Shown piece by piece: positions 1 through 9,190 of a DNA stretch of 64,000 nucleotides (its first letter is position 1; each line of letters begins with the position of its first letter). The notes beneath the pieces are model-generated. The model did no database searches, had not been told where the DNA came from, and saw nothing but the letters and a program-made list of their open reading frames with translations. The translations under genes were made by a program, and so were the position numbers. The stretch comes from Latilactobacillus fuchuensis DSM 14340 = JCM 11249 (GTDB lineage: Bacteria > Bacillota > Bacilli > Lactobacillales > Lactobacillaceae). The stretch covers positions 45,898-109,897 of the forward strand of contig NZ_BAMJ01000002.1 in the NCBI RefSeq assembly GCF_000615805.1, written 5' to 3'.

Positions 1-76
1 AGCGAATCAAGCTGGTGGTTTAGATAATATCACTGCGCTGATTTTACACCGTGATCGCGAGGTGCAACCGATATGA
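1..76 (+). CDS. PP2C-family protein phosphatase, C-terminal fragment
   Basis: Only the last 24 codons are inside the window (frame from base 2, stop 74-76). They read A-N-Q-A-G-G-L-D-N-I-T and onwards; the G-G-x-D-N-I-T motif carries a metal-binding aspartate of PP2C serine/threonine phosphatases. The stop overlaps the start of the kinase gene in an ATGATG arrangement, so the two are translationally coupled. In Firmicutes this phosphatase (PrpC/Stp) reverses PrkC phosphorylation. The family is assigned from a short tail plus context. Confidence 0.8.
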   Translation, partial: ANQAGGLDNITALILHRDREVQPI

Positions 77-1943
77 TGGAACCAGGTTATGCGGTGAGCG
101 GTCGCTATCAAATTATTCGACCAATCGGTGAAGGTGGGATGGCGAACGTTTATTTAGCCCAAGATTTGATTTTAGACCGCCAAGTCGCGGTTAAAGTCTT
201 GCGTTTAGATTTACGCAACGATCCTAATACGGTGCGCCGTTTTAAACGCGAAGCACTATCGACTACCGAATTGAATCATCCCAACATCGTTAGTATTTAT
301 GATGTGGGCGAAGAAAATAGTATGCAATACATCGTCATGGAATACGTTCAAGGGGCGGATTTGAAGAAATACATCGTTGAACATTTTCCGATTCCCTACC
401 AACGGGTGATCGATATTATGGCGCAGATTTTATCCGCCGTTCAAAACGCCCACGATCACAATATTATTCATCGTGATTTAAAACCCCAAAATATTTTGGT
501 CGATGAAGCGGGCAACGTGAAAATTAGCGATTTTGGGATTGCGATTGCGTTAAGCGAAACCGCGATGACTCAGACCAACACGTTGTTGGGTTCTGTTCAT
601 TATTTATCACCAGAACAAGCGCGTGGTTCAATGGCGACCAAACGTTCCGATATTTATTCGTTGGGGATTATTCTATACGAATTATTGACCGGTATGGTGC
701 CGTTTGAAGGCGAATCGGCGGTTTCGATTGCGATTAAACATTTTCAAAATGAAGTCCCACCGGTTCGCAATTATGATCCGCGAATTCCGCAAGCATTGGA
801 AAACGTGGTCTTAAAAGCGACCGCTAAGGATCCTGATGAACGGTATAGCGGCGTCAAGATTATGGCGGCGGATTTAGCGACATCCTTATCGGCTAGTCGC
901 GCACACGAGCCGAAATTTGTGCCGAATAAGGCTAGCGATTTGGGAGAAACCAAGGTGATTCCGGCGCTCGATCCAGAAGGGCTTACTCAGACGGATCAAG
1001 CGGAACAGGTGACTGAAGCGACAGCGGCTAAGCCGCTGAATCAAACGCCAAAAAAGCTAAGAAGTCTAAGATGAGCAAGAAGAAAAAATGGTGGTTGATT
1101 GGCATCGGCGTTGCCCTATTGGTGCTACTGGGGACGGTTGGTGCTTACGCAATCCAAGGTAGCGAGGTCAGCGTGCCCGATTTGACTGATATGACGCAAC
1201 AAAACGCTGAAGATGTGTTGACCGATAAAAATTTAAAGGTCGGTACGATTCAAAAAACGGCTAGTAATCAATATGATAGTGGCCACGTGATTCGATCCAC
1301 ACCGGTCAAAGGCTTACGGGTTAAATCAGGTAGTACCGTTGATTTAACCGTCAGCACAGGTCAGAAAAAATATCGAATTAAGGATTACACAGATCAAGTT
1401 TATAGCGATGTGAGTCGGCAATTACGACAAAAAGGTTTAACCGTTAAACGCAAGTATCAAAGTTCGACGACGGTTGATGCGGGGACTATTTTGAATCAAA
1501 GTATTGATGCCGGTAAAAACGTCGTCCCTAGCAAAACAACGATTACGTTAACCGTCAGCAGTGGGAAACCAACCTTTGCCGTCCGTGATTTAAGTGATTA
1601 CACGCAACAAGCGGTTCAAGATTATGCAGCCGAAGCCGGGTTAATGGTGACTTTCTCAGAGGAATATTCGACGAGCATTCAAACCGGTTTAGTGATTCGC
1701 CAATCGCCTGCTAGCGGGACGATGGTCCAAGCGGGCGACCGTCTCAATGTTGTGTTATCCAAAGGACCGCGAGCACCAGCCGTGCAACCTTCAGAATCAG
1801 TGAGTGAAACACCTTCGAGCAGCAGTAGTGAATCAGAAAGTAGTAGTGAATCGAGTAGTAGCGAATCAGAACCAAGCGAAACGAGTAGCCAGCCTAGCGG
1901 CACTGAATCGAGTTCAGCGAGTCAAGCAACAGTCAAAAAATAA
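73..1943 (+). pseudogene. prkC: PASTA-domain Ser/Thr protein kinase PrkC, reading frame interrupted at about 1050-1056
   Basis: Membrane receptor kinase that senses cell-wall fragments and phosphorylates division, wall and metabolic proteins. The first frame (73-1074) holds the kinase: glycine-rich loop G-E-G-G-M-A-N-V (residues 19-26), Lys41 in V-A-V-K, H-R-D-L-K-P-Q-N (133-140) and DFG (153-155). The second frame (1071-1943) begins with a basic stretch and one membrane helix, followed by three PASTA repeats and a Ser/Glu-rich tail. The frames differ by -1. Adding one A to the A6 run at 1050-1055 gives a 623-codon protein of normal PrkC length whose junction reads T-P-K-K-A-K-K-S-K-M. The site is also an exact A AAA AAG slippery heptamer. 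The break is either a sequence error (more likely) or programmed frameshifting. Confidence 0.9.
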
Positions 1944-1971
1944 ATAGCGATTAATATTCGGAGGTGGCCTA

Positions 1972-2871
1972 TTGCAGACCGGACAGATTATTAAAGCCCT
2001 CAGTGGGTTTTACGAGGTACAAAGTGGTCAACAGATCTATCGTACGCGGGCGCGCGGTAATTTTCGGAAGCGTAAAATCACACCGCTAGTCGGGGATTTC
2101 GTTGAATTCGAAAGTAAAGAACAAAGTGAAGGCTACATTCTTGAAATTTTAGAACGCCAAAATGAAATGATTCGACCACCGATTGCGAATATTAATCAAG
2201 TAGTGGTGATTATGTCAGCGGTTGAACCGGCTTTTTCATTAAATCTTTTGGATCGTTTTCTAATTTATTTGGAAAGTTTAAACGTTCAAGGGACCGTTTA
2301 TTTAACCAAAACCGATTTGATTTCGGATGAATTGTACGCCCAAATTAAAGTATCGTTGGATTATTACGCGTCAATTGGTTACCGGATATTTGCACCGCGG
2401 ACCGCTTTTACAGCTGAAACGATTGCTGCAATCGAAGCGACCTTTGCGAATCAAACGACGGTCTTTACCGGTCAAACCGGTGCGGGTAAATCAACCTTGT
2501 TAAACCATATTGAACCTAAATTAAATTTGGCCACGGCTGAAATTTCCAAAAGTCTGAATCGTGGGAAACATACGACGCGGCATATTGAATTGATTCCAAT
2601 TAATGGCGGATTAGTCGGTGATACACCCGGATTTTCATCGTTAGGATTGTTAGACGTCACAAGTGAGACCTTGGTTGATCGTTTTCCGGAATTCCGTGAA
2701 ATCGGTCAAGGGTGTAAGTTTAGAACCTGTCAACACGTGATGGAACCGAAATGTGCCGTTAAAGAAGCCCTGGAAGCGGGTCAAATTTTGCGGAGTCGTT
2801 ACGATAATTATTTACAATTTAGAGCTGAATTAAAGGATTTACGCCCCGTTTATAAAAAATCAAAATCATAA
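1972..2871 (+). CDS. rsgA: Ribosome small-subunit-dependent GTPase RsgA
   Basis: Circularly permuted GTPase that releases late assembly factors from the 30S subunit. The 299-residue protein has an N-terminal OB-fold (about 1-70), the permuted GTPase motifs in the order T-K-T-D (112-115), G-Q-T-G-A-G-K-S-T (167-175) and D-T-P-G (217-220), then a C-terminal zinc finger with Cys248, Cys253, His255 and Cys261. The start is TTG at 1972, chosen because a strong GGAGGTGG ribosome-binding site lies just upstream. It sits between prkC and rpe, the usual Firmicute order. Length and motifs are complete. Confidence 0.95.
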   Translation: MQTGQIIKALSGFYEVQSGQQIYRTRARGNFRKRKITPLVGDFVEFESKEQSEGYILEILERQNEMIRPPIANINQVVVIMSAVEPAFSLNLLDRFLIYLESLNVQGTVYLTKTDLISDELYAQIKVSLDYYASIGYRIFAPRTAFTAETIAAIEATFANQTTVFTGQTGAGKSTLLNHIEPKLNLATAEISKSLNRGKHTTRHIELIPINGGLVGDTPGFSSLGLLDVTSETLVDRFPEFREIGQGCKFRTCQHVMEPKCAVKEALEAGQILRSRYDNYLQFRAELKDLRPVYKKSKS

Positions 2872-2890
2872 AAGAATGGAAGTTAGACAG

Positions 2891-3553
2891 ATGACACAAA
2901 TCGCACCGTCAATTTTAAGCGCAGATTTTATGAATTTACAACGAGATGTTCAAAATTTGGAAGCGGCTGGCGCAGATTTATTGCACGTCGATATTATGGA
3001 TGGCATGTTTGTCCCGAATATGTCATTTGGCGCGCAAGTTGTTTCTGGCATCCGGCCACTGACGAAGCTGGTCTTAGATGTCCATTTGATGGTTGAACAA
3101 CCAGAACGCTACATCGAACAATTCGCGCAAGCGGGTTCGGATTTGATTATGATTCATGCGGAAGCCACAAAGCACCTATACCGTGGTTTACAAATGATTA
3201 AAGATGCTGGGGTTAAAGCCGGCGTGGTCATCAATCCTGGGACACCGGTTAGTTATATCGAAGCGGTCTTACCGTTAGTCGATCAAGTTTTAGTGATGAC
3301 GGTTAATCCTGGCTTTGGGGGTCAAAAATTCATTCCAGCGATGTTGACCAAAGTGAGTGAATTGGCTGCTTATCGTGATCAGCATGCTGATGCGACTTAT
3401 CAAATCGAAGTCGACGGCGGGGTCAACGACCAAACAATCGCCGCTTGCGCGCAAGCGGGGGCTGATATTTTTGTCGCTGGTTCATACACATTTGCGGGTG
3501 ATTTAACGGAACGGATTGCGCTTTTAAAGAAGGCAGCCAATGAAGCGCGTTAA
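2891..3553 (+). CDS. rpe: Ribulose-phosphate 3-epimerase
   Basis: Interconverts D-ribulose 5-phosphate and D-xylulose 5-phosphate in the pentose phosphate pathway. The 220-residue TIM barrel shows A-P-S-I-L-S-A-D near the start, H-V-D-I-M-D-G (32-38), H-L-M-V, V-N-P-G-F-G-G-Q-K-F and V-D-G-G-V-N, which together form the metal and phosphate site. ATG 2891 is preferred over an in-frame ATG at 2876 because it gives the family length and a GGAAG lies about ten bases upstream. It overlaps the start of thiN by 14 bases, so the two are probably co-translated. Confidence 0.95.
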   Translation: MTQIAPSILSADFMNLQRDVQNLEAAGADLLHVDIMDGMFVPNMSFGAQVVSGIRPLTKLVLDVHLMVEQPERYIEQFAQAGSDLIMIHAEATKHLYRGLQMIKDAGVKAGVVINPGTPVSYIEAVLPLVDQVLVMTVNPGFGGQKFIPAMLTKVSELAAYRDQHADATYQIEVDGGVNDQTIAACAQAGADIFVAGSYTFAGDLTERIALLKKAANEAR

Positions 3554-4190
3554 TTTATTAGCGGGCGGGCCAATTGAACAATGGGCACCAGAGTTACAAA
3601 AACCAACTCAAATTACCGGTCAGTGGGTGACTGCTGATCGGGGGACTTGGCGTCTATTACAAAAGGGGATTGTGCCGACAGTTGCCGTGGGTGATTTTGA
3701 TTCATTAACACCAGCTGAACGGCAACAGGTTCAGGAACAAGTCGGGGACATTCGGGCGGTTCAAGCCGAAAAAGATGAAACGGATACCCAATTGGCGTTA
3801 TCAATTGCGCTTGAAGAGCTTGCTGCTGATCAAGTCGTGATTTACGGTGCGACTGGTGGCCGTTTAGACCACTTCCTAGCGAATCTATTCATGCCGTTGG
3901 AAGAACGCTTTAAACCGTTCTTAAATCGCTTAGAGATGCGGGATAGCCAAAATACGATTCGTTTTTATTTGCCGGGCGACTATCAAATTGCCAAAGAGGT
4001 CGATAAAAAGTATTTAGCGTTTATTCCGTTGACGCCGACAACTGATTTAAATTTAATTGATGAGAAATATCCGTTGCACCATTTTGATACAGAAGTCCCA
4101 ATTTCATGGGCCAGCAATGAATTTATTGGTGCGACCGGTCGTTTTAATTTTAAAACCGGGATTGTCGCGGTGATTCAAAGTACCGATTAG
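3540..4190 (+). CDS. thiN: Thiamine pyrophosphokinase
   Basis: Transfers pyrophosphate from ATP to thiamine to make thiamine diphosphate. The 216-residue protein has the N-terminal motif A-D-R-G (nucleotide binding), G-D-F-D-S (metal binding), D-E-T-D-T-Q and Y-G-A-T-G-G-R-x-D-H, all hallmarks of the TPK family, with a beta-rich C-terminal thiamine-binding half. It overlaps rpe and ends the prkC-rsgA-rpe-thiN run; a strong hairpin terminator follows. The short C-terminal half is typical of bacterial ThiN. Confidence 0.92.
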   Translation: MKRVNLLAGGPIEQWAPELQKPTQITGQWVTADRGTWRLLQKGIVPTVAVGDFDSLTPAERQQVQEQVGDIRAVQAEKDETDTQLALSIALEELAADQVVIYGATGGRLDHFLANLFMPLEERFKPFLNRLEMRDSQNTIRFYLPGDYQIAKEVDKKYLAFIPLTPTTDLNLIDEKYPLHHFDTEVPISWASNEFIGATGRFNFKTGIVAVIQSTD

Positions 4191-4201
4191 TCGAACAACT
4201 C

Positions 4202-4241
4202 AAAATACCCCAGCAGCCTAAAAACGGCGCTGGGGTATTTT
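4202..4241 (+). terminator. Rho-independent terminator after thiN
   Basis: A 13-bp perfect stem (AAAATACCCCAGC pairing with its complement at 4229-4241) flanked by A and T runs, so it can act in both directions. It lies 12 bases after the thiN stop. Confidence 0.85.
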
Positions 4242-4256
4242 AATGCAAAAAAATAT

Positions 4257-4415
4257 GTGATATCAGTCGCAGTATCTTGATATTAAGCAAACGTTTTTTG
4301 ACGCGCGCCAGAACTATCAATCTCCGTTCAAATCAAAAAATCGGATTATCCTTAGTTCTGGATAATCCGATTTTCCAACTTGATACTCAATTGATAACCG
4401 AGTTCTGTCACAGTT
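4257..4415 (-). repeat. Structured intergenic repeat, copy 1
   Basis: Read on the minus strand, this segment matches 33342-33490 over most of its length. Shared blocks are CTGTGACAGAACT at the 5' side, a hairpin with loop core GAACTAA, then CGATTTTTTGATTTGAACGG, AGTTCTGGCGCGCGTCAAAA and TTAATATCA. In this copy the hairpin stem is a perfect 12 bp (4340-4370). About 20 bases not found in copy 2 separate the CAGAACT block from the hairpin. It lies just downstream of the rpmB terminator on the rpmB-sense strand. I do not recognise it as a named repeat or RNA family. Confidence 0.75.
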
Positions 4416-4424
4416 TGCAAAAAA

Positions 4425-4446
4425 TAGACTGTCAATTGACAGTCTA
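4425..4446 (-). terminator. Rho-independent terminator of rpmB
   Basis: A perfect 22-base palindrome (11-bp arms, TAGACTGTCAA and its complement) sits 12 bases beyond the rpmB stop. On the minus strand it is followed by a run of six T. Confidence 0.85.
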
Positions 4447-4457
4447 AACAAACGAAA

Positions 4458-4643
4458 TTAAACGCGAGTTACTTTGCCTGATTTCAAAGCACGGGCAGAA
4501 ACCCAAACACGTTTAGGTTTGCCATCAACTAAGATACGTACTTTTTGTAAATTTGGCTTCCAAGAACGACGAGATGAGTTCAAAGCGTGTGAACGCTTGT
4601 TGCCAAATGATGTTTTACGGCCGGTAATAACGTCTTTTGCCAT
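4458..4643 (-). CDS. rpmB: 50S ribosomal protein L28
   Basis: Small basic ribosomal protein of 61 residues, the usual L28 length. It begins [10 protein letters not shown] and contains R-R-S-W-K-P-N-L and [14 protein letters not shown], typical of the family. ATG at 4643-4641 was chosen over a longer upstream frame because AAAAGGAGG precedes it at good spacing. It is monocistronic and divergent from the asp23-like gene, as in other Firmicutes. Its leader contains a possible long-range stem (see the entry at 4664-4741). Confidence 0.96.
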   Translation of the reverse strand: MAKDVITGRKTSFGNKRSHALNSSRRSWKPNLQKVRILVDGKPKRVWVSARALKSGKVTRV

Positions 4644-4663
4644 GGTCTTATTCCTCCTTTTAG

Positions 4664-4741
4664 TAAAGCCGGTAGAATTAACGAGAAACATAATATGATT
4701 TTCAGTTAGTCTTAATAGTTGCATGCATGCACACCGGCTTA
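4664..4741 (-). promoter_or_regulatory. Possible structured leader of rpmB
   Basis: In the rpmB 5' leader, AAGCCGGT (4733-4740 on the minus strand) can pair with ACCGGCTT (about 4674-4682), enclosing about 50 bases and ending just before the AAAAGGAGG ribosome-binding site. GCATGCATGCA lies inside. Such a stem next to the ribosome-binding site could allow autoregulation by L28. This is inference from base pairing in one sequence only. Confidence 0.35.
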
Positions 4742-4757
4742 TACAATTCACTTAAAT

Positions 4758-4786
4758 AATTTACCATAACGGTTGATAGATTGCAA
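4758..4786 (-). promoter_or_regulatory. Promoter of rpmB
   Basis: On the minus strand, TTGCAA (4786-4781), a 17-base spacer ending in TGG, and TAAATT (4763-4758) form a good sigma-A promoter with an extended -10. Transcription would start about 110 bases before the rpmB start codon. Confidence 0.6.
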
Positions 4787-4906
4787 GAGTTCTTTCAAGG
4801 AAAATTACTTGACAGGGTAAAAAAAGGGCGATTTTACTTGCAGAATTACGTTGATTGTAAGATACTAGCGTAAGCCAAATGAAACGGAATTTATTGGCGA
4901 GTTACT

Positions 4907-4934
4907 TTGCAACGCCAGTCTGCTATGCTAAAAT
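4907..4934 (+). promoter_or_regulatory. Promoter of the asp23-like/fakA operon
   Basis: TTGCAA, 16 bases, TAAAAT, located 32 bases before the start codon of the asp23-like gene. Between it and the rpmB promoter (4787-4906) I see nothing else. Confidence 0.5.
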
Positions 4935-4966
4935 GATAATAAGTACGTCACAAGGAGGCTATTTTG

Positions 4967-5329
4967 ATGGCTGTTAAAATTAAAACGCAATATGGCGATA
5001 TCGATATTACCAATAATGTCATTGCAACTATCGTTGGTGGTGCCGCTACTGATATCTATGGCATCGTCGGCATGGCAAGTAAAAATCAGATTCGTGACAA
5101 TTTAAATGAAATATTAAACCGTGAAAATTATAACCGTGGGGTCGTTGTCCGTCAAGAAGATAACGGTGTTGCGATTGACGTTTATATCATTCTTGGTTAT
5201 GGGATTAAGATCTCAGAAGTTTGTCGTAACGTTCAAAGTAAAGTGAAGTATAATCTTGAAACGATGTTGGGCGTCAGCGCCAACTCCGTTAATATCTATG
5301 TTCAAGGTGTACGCGTATTAGAAGACTAA
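4967..5329 (+). CDS. Asp23/Gls24 family envelope stress response protein (YloU-like)
   Basis: A 120-residue protein beginning M-A-V-K-I-K-T-Q-Y-G-D-I-D-I-T-N-N-V-I with the conserved G-I-V-G-M segment and V-D-V-Y-I-I-L-G-Y-G-like strand of the Asp23/Gls24 (DUF322) family. ATG 4967 is used (AAGGAGG eight bases upstream) rather than the adjacent TTG at 4964. It precedes fakA, the standard pairing (yloU-yloV) in Firmicutes. Some members are membrane-associated alkaline-shock proteins; the exact role of this paralogue is unknown. Confidence 0.9.
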   Translation: MAVKIKTQYGDIDITNNVIATIVGGAATDIYGIVGMASKNQIRDNLNEILNRENYNRGVVVRQEDNGVAIDVYIILGYGIKISEVCRNVQSKVKYNLETMLGVSANSVNIYVQGVRVLED

Positions 5330-5391
5330 AATCAATCAGGAGCTGGTGAATCAAACCAGTTCTATTTGTTTTTGTTCGAGGAGGAACATTC

Positions 5392-7062
5392 GTGAAAGTC
5401 ACTGAAATTACAGCAACAGAGTTCCAAGCAATGATGCGGGTTGCTGCCCATCGATTAACTAAAAATGCAGAATTTGTCAATTCTTTAAACGTCTTTCCAG
5501 TGCCAGATGGTGATACTGGGACCAATATGAGTTTAACGTTCCAAAGCGGTGCGAAGGCCGTTAATGAAAATAGCAATCAAGCAGTTGGTGAACTTTCAAA
5601 GAGTTTAGCCAAGGGCCTTTTAATGGGCGCTCGGGGCAACTCAGGGGTCATTAGTTCACAAATCTTCCGTGGCTTTTCAAAGAGTATGGAAGAAAAAACG
5701 ACCTTGTCAGCTCAGGATTTATCTGAAGCGTTCACCAGTGGGGTTCAAACAGCGTATAAAGCGGTGATGAAACCCGTTGAAGGGACAATTCTAACCGTTG
5801 CACGTGAAGGCGCCAAAGCGGGGGCCAAAGTGGCTAGTCAAACCGATGATATCGGTGAAGTGGTTGCTGCCGTCGTTGAAGGGTCTAAAAAAGCGCTCCT
5901 AAAAACGCCTGAATTATTGCCAGTCTTAAAAGAAGTCGGCGTCGTAGATTCTGGTGGCCAAGGGTTAGTCTTCATCTATGAAGGTTTCTTAGAAGGTTTA
6001 ACCGGACAAGCGCCTGAAAAAGATTTATACACGCCTGATGAAGCTGAGATGGATGAAATGGTCAACGCCAATCATCATCAAACGGCTCAAATGGGCACCG
6101 AAGATATCGAAAATGGCTATTGTACCGAAATCATGGTCGCTTTAGGCGACGGGACAACCGTTGACCGCGAGTTTGATTACGATGAATTCCGGAACCATTT
6201 AGACGGTGTCGGTGATTCACTGCTCGTGGTGGCCGATGAAGAAGTCGTCAAAGTCCATGTGCATACGGAACATCCGGGCACGGTAATGGCTTACGGCCAA
6301 CATTTCGGTTCATTGATGAAGATTAAAGTCGACAACATGCGTCTTCAACACGCAACCATTGTGGACAATGATCAACAAGCTGCTGTGGCACAAAAATCAG
6401 CACCCGTCGATTATGGGATTATTGCGATTGCCGCGGGGTCTGGTATTTCTGAATTATTTAGAAGTCTAGGCGCAACTTATATCTTGAGTGGTGGTCAAAC
6501 CATGAATCCAAGTACGCAAGATATTTTGGATGCGATTGCCGCAGCTAATGCCAAACGGGTTATTTTACTCCCTAATAACAAAAATATTTTCTTGGCAGCT
6601 GAACAAGCGGCTGAAGTGGCTGAAATTCCGGTCGAAATTGTTAAGAGTCGGACGATTGCACAAGGGATGACCGCGTTGTTATCGTTTGACCCGTCTGCTG
6701 AAATCGAAGATAACCAAGCGGCGATGACCGAAGCGCTAGATACGGTCATTAGTGGCCAGGTCACGCAATCGATTCGGGACACAACGTTAGACGGCCTTGA
6801 AATTAAAAAAGATGATTACATGGGCATTATCGACGGCAAAATCAAAGTTTCAACAACCGAACGACTCGATGCAGCCATTCAAATGGTTGAAGCCATGTTG
6901 GATGACGATAGTGAAATTGTCATGATTATTGTGGGTGCCGATGGCGATCAAACTGAAGCTGAACAAATTAGTGATGCGGTTATGGCGATTGACGATGAAT
7001 TGGAAGTTGAAATTCATGAAGGTCATCAACCCGTTTATCCATACCTAATCTCAGTTGAATAA
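5392..7062 (+). CDS. fakA: Fatty acid kinase subunit FakA (DAK2/DegV-fold protein, YloV)
   Basis: ATP-binding subunit that phosphorylates exogenous fatty acids presented by a FakB (DegV-type) partner, feeding PlsX/PlsY. The 556-residue protein has an N-terminal DhaL/DAK2 kinase domain with N-V-F-P-V-P-D-G-D-T-G-T-N (33-45) and G-A-R-G-N-S-G-V-I-S-S-Q, a middle domain, and a C-terminal DegV-like domain. Start is GTG 5392 behind GAGGAGG. Placement near plsX and acpP fits a role in lipid precursor supply. No FakB is in the window. Confidence 0.92.
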   Translation: MKVTEITATEFQAMMRVAAHRLTKNAEFVNSLNVFPVPDGDTGTNMSLTFQSGAKAVNENSNQAVGELSKSLAKGLLMGARGNSGVISSQIFRGFSKSMEEKTTLSAQDLSEAFTSGVQTAYKAVMKPVEGTILTVAREGAKAGAKVASQTDDIGEVVAAVVEGSKKALLKTPELLPVLKEVGVVDSGGQGLVFIYEGFLEGLTGQAPEKDLYTPDEAEMDEMVNANHHQTAQMGTEDIENGYCTEIMVALGDGTTVDREFDYDEFRNHLDGVGDSLLVVADEEVVKVHVHTEHPGTVMAYGQHFGSLMKIKVDNMRLQHATIVDNDQQAAVAQKSAPVDYGIIAIAAGSGISELFRSLGATYILSGGQTMNPSTQDILDAIAAANAKRVILLPNNKNIFLAAEQAAEVAEIPVEIVKSRTIAQGMTALLSFDPSAEIEDNQAAMTEALDTVISGQVTQSIRDTTLDGLEIKKDDYMGIIDGKIKVSTTERLDAAIQMVEAMLDDDSEIVMIIVGADGDQTEAEQISDAVMAIDDELEVEIHEGHQPVYPYLISVE

Positions 7063-7075
7063 CTTAATCTAAATA

Positions 7076-7114
7076 AAAACAGGAATGAGGATGATGACCT
7101 GATTCCTGTTTTTT
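7076..7114 (+). terminator. Terminator after fakA
   Basis: Stem AAAACAGGAAT / ATTCCTGTTTTT with a 15-base loop and T run, 14 bases after the fakA stop. Confidence 0.75.
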
Positions 7115-7134
7115 GCTAAAAAGGAGGGAATGAC

Positions 7135-9170
7135 ATGTTGCAGTTAACCGATTCAGTCACTGAGTTAACTGGGGTTGGCCCCAAACGCTTAACCGCGCTT
7201 GGTCAACTGGGTATCCAGAATATAAGTGATTTACTGTACTATTTTCCCTTCCGTTATGAGGATTTAAAGGTCAAGGATTTGGCCGAAGCTGCCGATCAGG
7301 AAAAAGTGACTTTAAAAGGGACCGTTGTTGCCGAACCAGTGATTAGTCGCTGGGGCCCCGGTAAAACGCGTCTAAACGTCCGGATCTTAGTTGAACACGA
7401 TGTCGTGATGGTGACGTTTTTCAATCAACCGTATTTGAAGGATAAATTTGAAACCGGCGTCGATGTCGCCATTTATGGCAAATGGGATGCAAAACGACAT
7501 ACGTTAACTGGGATGAAGGTCTTAGCGGTCCAATCGGCCGATAACCCGTCGTTTGCGGCGATTTATTCGGTGAATAAAAGTGTCCAACAAGGCACATTGG
7601 TTAAACTGATTAAAGAAGCCTACGAGAAGTATCAAGCGGTTATTCCGGAATTAATTCCTGAGGCATTACGCCAGCAGTACAAGTTAGTCAACGAACAAGC
7701 CTAATTGCGGGGATGCATTTTCCAGAAACTTATCCGGAAGCTAAACAAGCACGACGAACGGCCATTTTTCACGAATTCTTCTTATATCAATTACAATTAC
7801 AATCGATTAAGCAATCGGAACGCCATGTCGCTAACGGCTTGGCACTGCATTATCAGAACGCAGCGTTAAAAGAATTTATCCAGACGTTACCATTTGAATT
7901 AACCGCGGCCCAAAAACGGGTGGTCAACGAAATTTGTTTAGATTTAAAATCGCCCACGCACATGAACCGTTTACTACAAGGCGATGTTGGTTCTGGGAAA
8001 ACGATTGTCGCAGCCATTACGATGTTTGCGGCGGTTACGGCCGGCTACCAAGCGGCGTTAATGGTGCCCACTGAAATCTTAGCGGAACAACATTATCAAA
8101 AATTAAAGCAATTATTTGCGCCGATGAACGTCACGGTCGGTTTATTGACCGGGTCAATCACGGCTAAAGAACGCCGGCCATTATTAGCCGATATTGAGAA
8201 TGGCCGAATCAACATCATCGTCGGCACCCACGCGTTGATTCAAGATGCGGTTAATTATCAACGGTTGGGTTTTGCGGTGATTGATGAACAACATCGTTTC
8301 GGCGTCAACCAACGCCGGATTCTGCGTGAAAAAGGGTTACAACCGGACGTCTTAGCGATGACTGCCACCCCCATTCCACGGACTTTGGCAATTACCGCGT
8401 ACGGTGAGATGGATGTTTCAACAATCGATGAATTACCGAAGGGCCGAGTTCCAATTGAAACCAGTTGGGTGCGGAGTAACCAAGTTGAACAGGCGTTGAG
8501 CTTTGTCGGCACGCAATTAGCCCAACATTCCCAAGTCTTTGCGATTACGCCGTTAATTGCTGAATCAGAACAGATGGATCTTAAAAATGCGGAAGAAATT
8601 TACGCCAAACTATCCGAACGGTTTGCGCCGGACTACCAAGTTGCTTTGCTCCATGGCAAGTTGAAAGATGATGAGAAGAACCGGATTATGACGGCTTTCT
8701 CAGAGAATCAGATTCAATTATTGGTTTCGACGACCGTCGTCGAAGTTGGGGTTGATGTACCGAATGCAACCGTCATGTTAATTTTTGATGCCGACCGTTT
8801 TGGTTTGGCGCAGCTCCATCAATTACGCGGCCGGGTTGGACGGGGCAAGAAACAAGCCTATTGTTTGCTGGTTGCCGATCCTAAAAATCAACAGGGCATC
8901 GATCGGATGACGATTATGACCGAAACCAATGACGGGTTCGTTGTGGCTCAAAAAGATTTAGAGTTGCGGGGACCAGGGGAAGTCTTTGGTCATCAACAAT
9001 CAGGCGTACCGACTTTTAAGGTCGGCGATCCGATTGCTGATTTCGCGAGTCTGCAAGTGGCCCAACAAGCGGTTCAAAAGATTTTTACCACCGATCCAGA
9101 TTTGACCCACTATCCAACTTTGAAGCAATACCTAGCGCAACAACAACAAAATTATTTAACATTAGATTAG
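7135..9170 (+). pseudogene. recG: ATP-dependent DNA helicase RecG, frame interrupted near 7701
   Basis: Branch-migration helicase that remodels stalled forks and Holliday junctions. Frame one (7135-7704) holds the N-terminal wedge/OB domain; frame two (to 9170) holds the helicase domains: G-D-V-G-S-G-K-T (Walker A), D-E-Q-H-R-F-G (DExx box), T-A-T-P-I-P-R-T and Q-L-R-G-R-V-G-R-G. The frames differ by -1. One extra C in G-CC-TAATT gives E-Q-A-L-I-A-G-M-H-F-P with no stop and a 678-residue protein of normal length. Most likely a base missing from the sequence rather than a real pseudogene. Confidence 0.92.
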
Positions 9171-9190
9171 TGATGAAAAGAGGAATTGAT

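Noticed and set aside
73..1943. Separate soluble kinase and PASTA proteins as a new two-part system
   Set aside because: The PASTA frame has no good ribosome-binding site and one added A gives an ordinary PrkC; kept only as a frameshifting question.
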